From the NCBI GenBank assembly GCA_004296785.1, contig SCVU01000366.1, positions 1 to 5,397 on the forward strand: 5,397 nucleotides of DNA. Reading direction: 5' to 3'. Source of the DNA: Planctomycetota bacterium (GTDB taxonomy: Bacteria > Planctomycetota > UBA1135 > GCA-002686595). Position numbers and translations under genes: made by a program. Shown piece by piece: positions 5,170 to 5,397 of this stretch (position 1 is the stretch's first letter; each line of letters starts with the position of its first letter). Under the pieces are notes generated by a model that saw only the letters and a list, made by a program, of their open reading frames with translations, did not search any database and was not told where the DNA came from.

Positions 5170-5175
5170 ATCCTA
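5170..5175 (-). promoter_or_regulatory. Shine-Dalgarno or -10 element of clpS
   Basis: On the minus strand TAGGAT sits 6 nt before the clpS ATG. Its AGGA is a well-spaced Shine-Dalgarno (7 nt). The same hexamer also matches TATAAT at 4 of 6 positions, and as a -10 it would start a leaderless message. No -35 was found, so the ribosome-binding reading is preferred. Confidence 0.45.
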
Positions 5176-5206
5176 AGCGCGGCCGCAGCGGTGCGGGAGT
5201 CGGCGC

Positions 5207-5397
5207 TCAGGGCAGCGAAAGGCGCAGCTCGAGCCCCGGGCTCGAGCGGATCGTCGTCGTGACGGCGTCGTAGGTCAGCGCCTGGAAGTACAGCGACTGC
5301 GCGATCGGCACGCCCGGCGGAATCGGCAGCGCGTAGTCGACCAGTCCCGTGTCGGGCACGATCTTCACCTGCAGCAGCGAGTTCGGCAGCAGCAACA
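5207..5397 (-). CDS. C-terminal end of an unidentified protein, possibly exported (partial)
   Basis: The minus-strand frame is open from the right window edge to TGA at 5209-5207, giving at least 62 residues. The true start lies outside the window; the TTG at 5395 is probably internal. The visible part reads as alternating beta strands (LLQVKIVPDTGLVDYALPIP, then SLYFQALTYDAV, then GLELRLSLP). The layout of a short IPPG turn, a xLYFQAL strand and a final GLELxLS strand resembles the C-terminal beta domain often seen on secreted or surface proteins of Planctomycetota-like genomes. That family link is from memory and tentative. No catalytic motif is visible. It precedes clpS by 43 bp on the same strand. 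Confidence 0.55.
   Translation of the reverse strand, partial: LLLPNSLLQVKIVPDTGLVDYALPIPPGVPIAQSLYFQALTYDAVTTTIRSSPGLELRLSLP

Noticed and set aside
1..5397. CRISPR array, insertion sequence, tRNA or phage genes
   Set aside because: No regularly spaced direct repeats, transposase motifs, terminal repeats or tRNA cloverleaf were seen on either strand.

Overview
This is a gene-dense window from a very GC-rich bacterial chromosome (around 70% G+C by eye, with strong G/C bias at third codon positions). The lineage cannot be fixed from sequence alone. Three things lean toward a Planctomycetota-like or deltaproteobacterial-type (Myxococcota/Desulfobacterota-like) bacterium: the secreted CPYC/gluzincin-like protein, the small glycine-rich RRM protein, and the C-terminal end of a surface-type protein at the right edge. 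This is inference, held with low to moderate confidence.

Layout. Positions 1-135 hold a long interrupted hairpin (3-45) and a possible promoter. 136-1206 (+) encodes a protein with a degenerate GGDEF domain and a coiled-coil C-terminal half. 1292-2362 (+) encodes a MamK-family actin-like ATPase. 2394-3584 (+) encodes an exported protein with a gluzincin-peptidase fold signature but a broken HExxH motif (HNLAH). 3565-4224 (-) encodes a HAD phosphatase that overlaps the exported-protein gene tail to tail by 20 bp. 4369-4845 (+) encodes an RRM RNA-binding protein with a glycine/RGG tail. 4864-5163 (-) encodes the ClpS N-degron adaptor. From 5207 to the right edge (-) lies the C-terminal end of an unidentified protein.

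The most interesting unit is the first gene pair. A MamK-type filament protein sits here with no magnetosome gene in view. Directly upstream is a GGDEF-like protein whose catalytic residues are gone (VDDAL for GGDEF, S for the first metal-binding Asp) but whose RxxD inhibitory-site motif is kept at the canonical 5-residue spacing. A testable hypothesis is a cytoskeletal filament whose assembly or position is controlled by a c-di-GMP-reading or purely structural coiled-coil partner. The third gene may be co-transcribed, because only 31 bp separate it from the mamK-like stop. That gap forms a 10-bp stem with the Shine-Dalgarno sequence in the loop and the first base of the GTG start in the stem.

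The right half (HAD phosphatase, RRM protein, ClpS) looks like ordinary housekeeping and stress genes in alternating orientation. No tRNA, rRNA, CRISPR array, insertion sequence or phage gene was seen.
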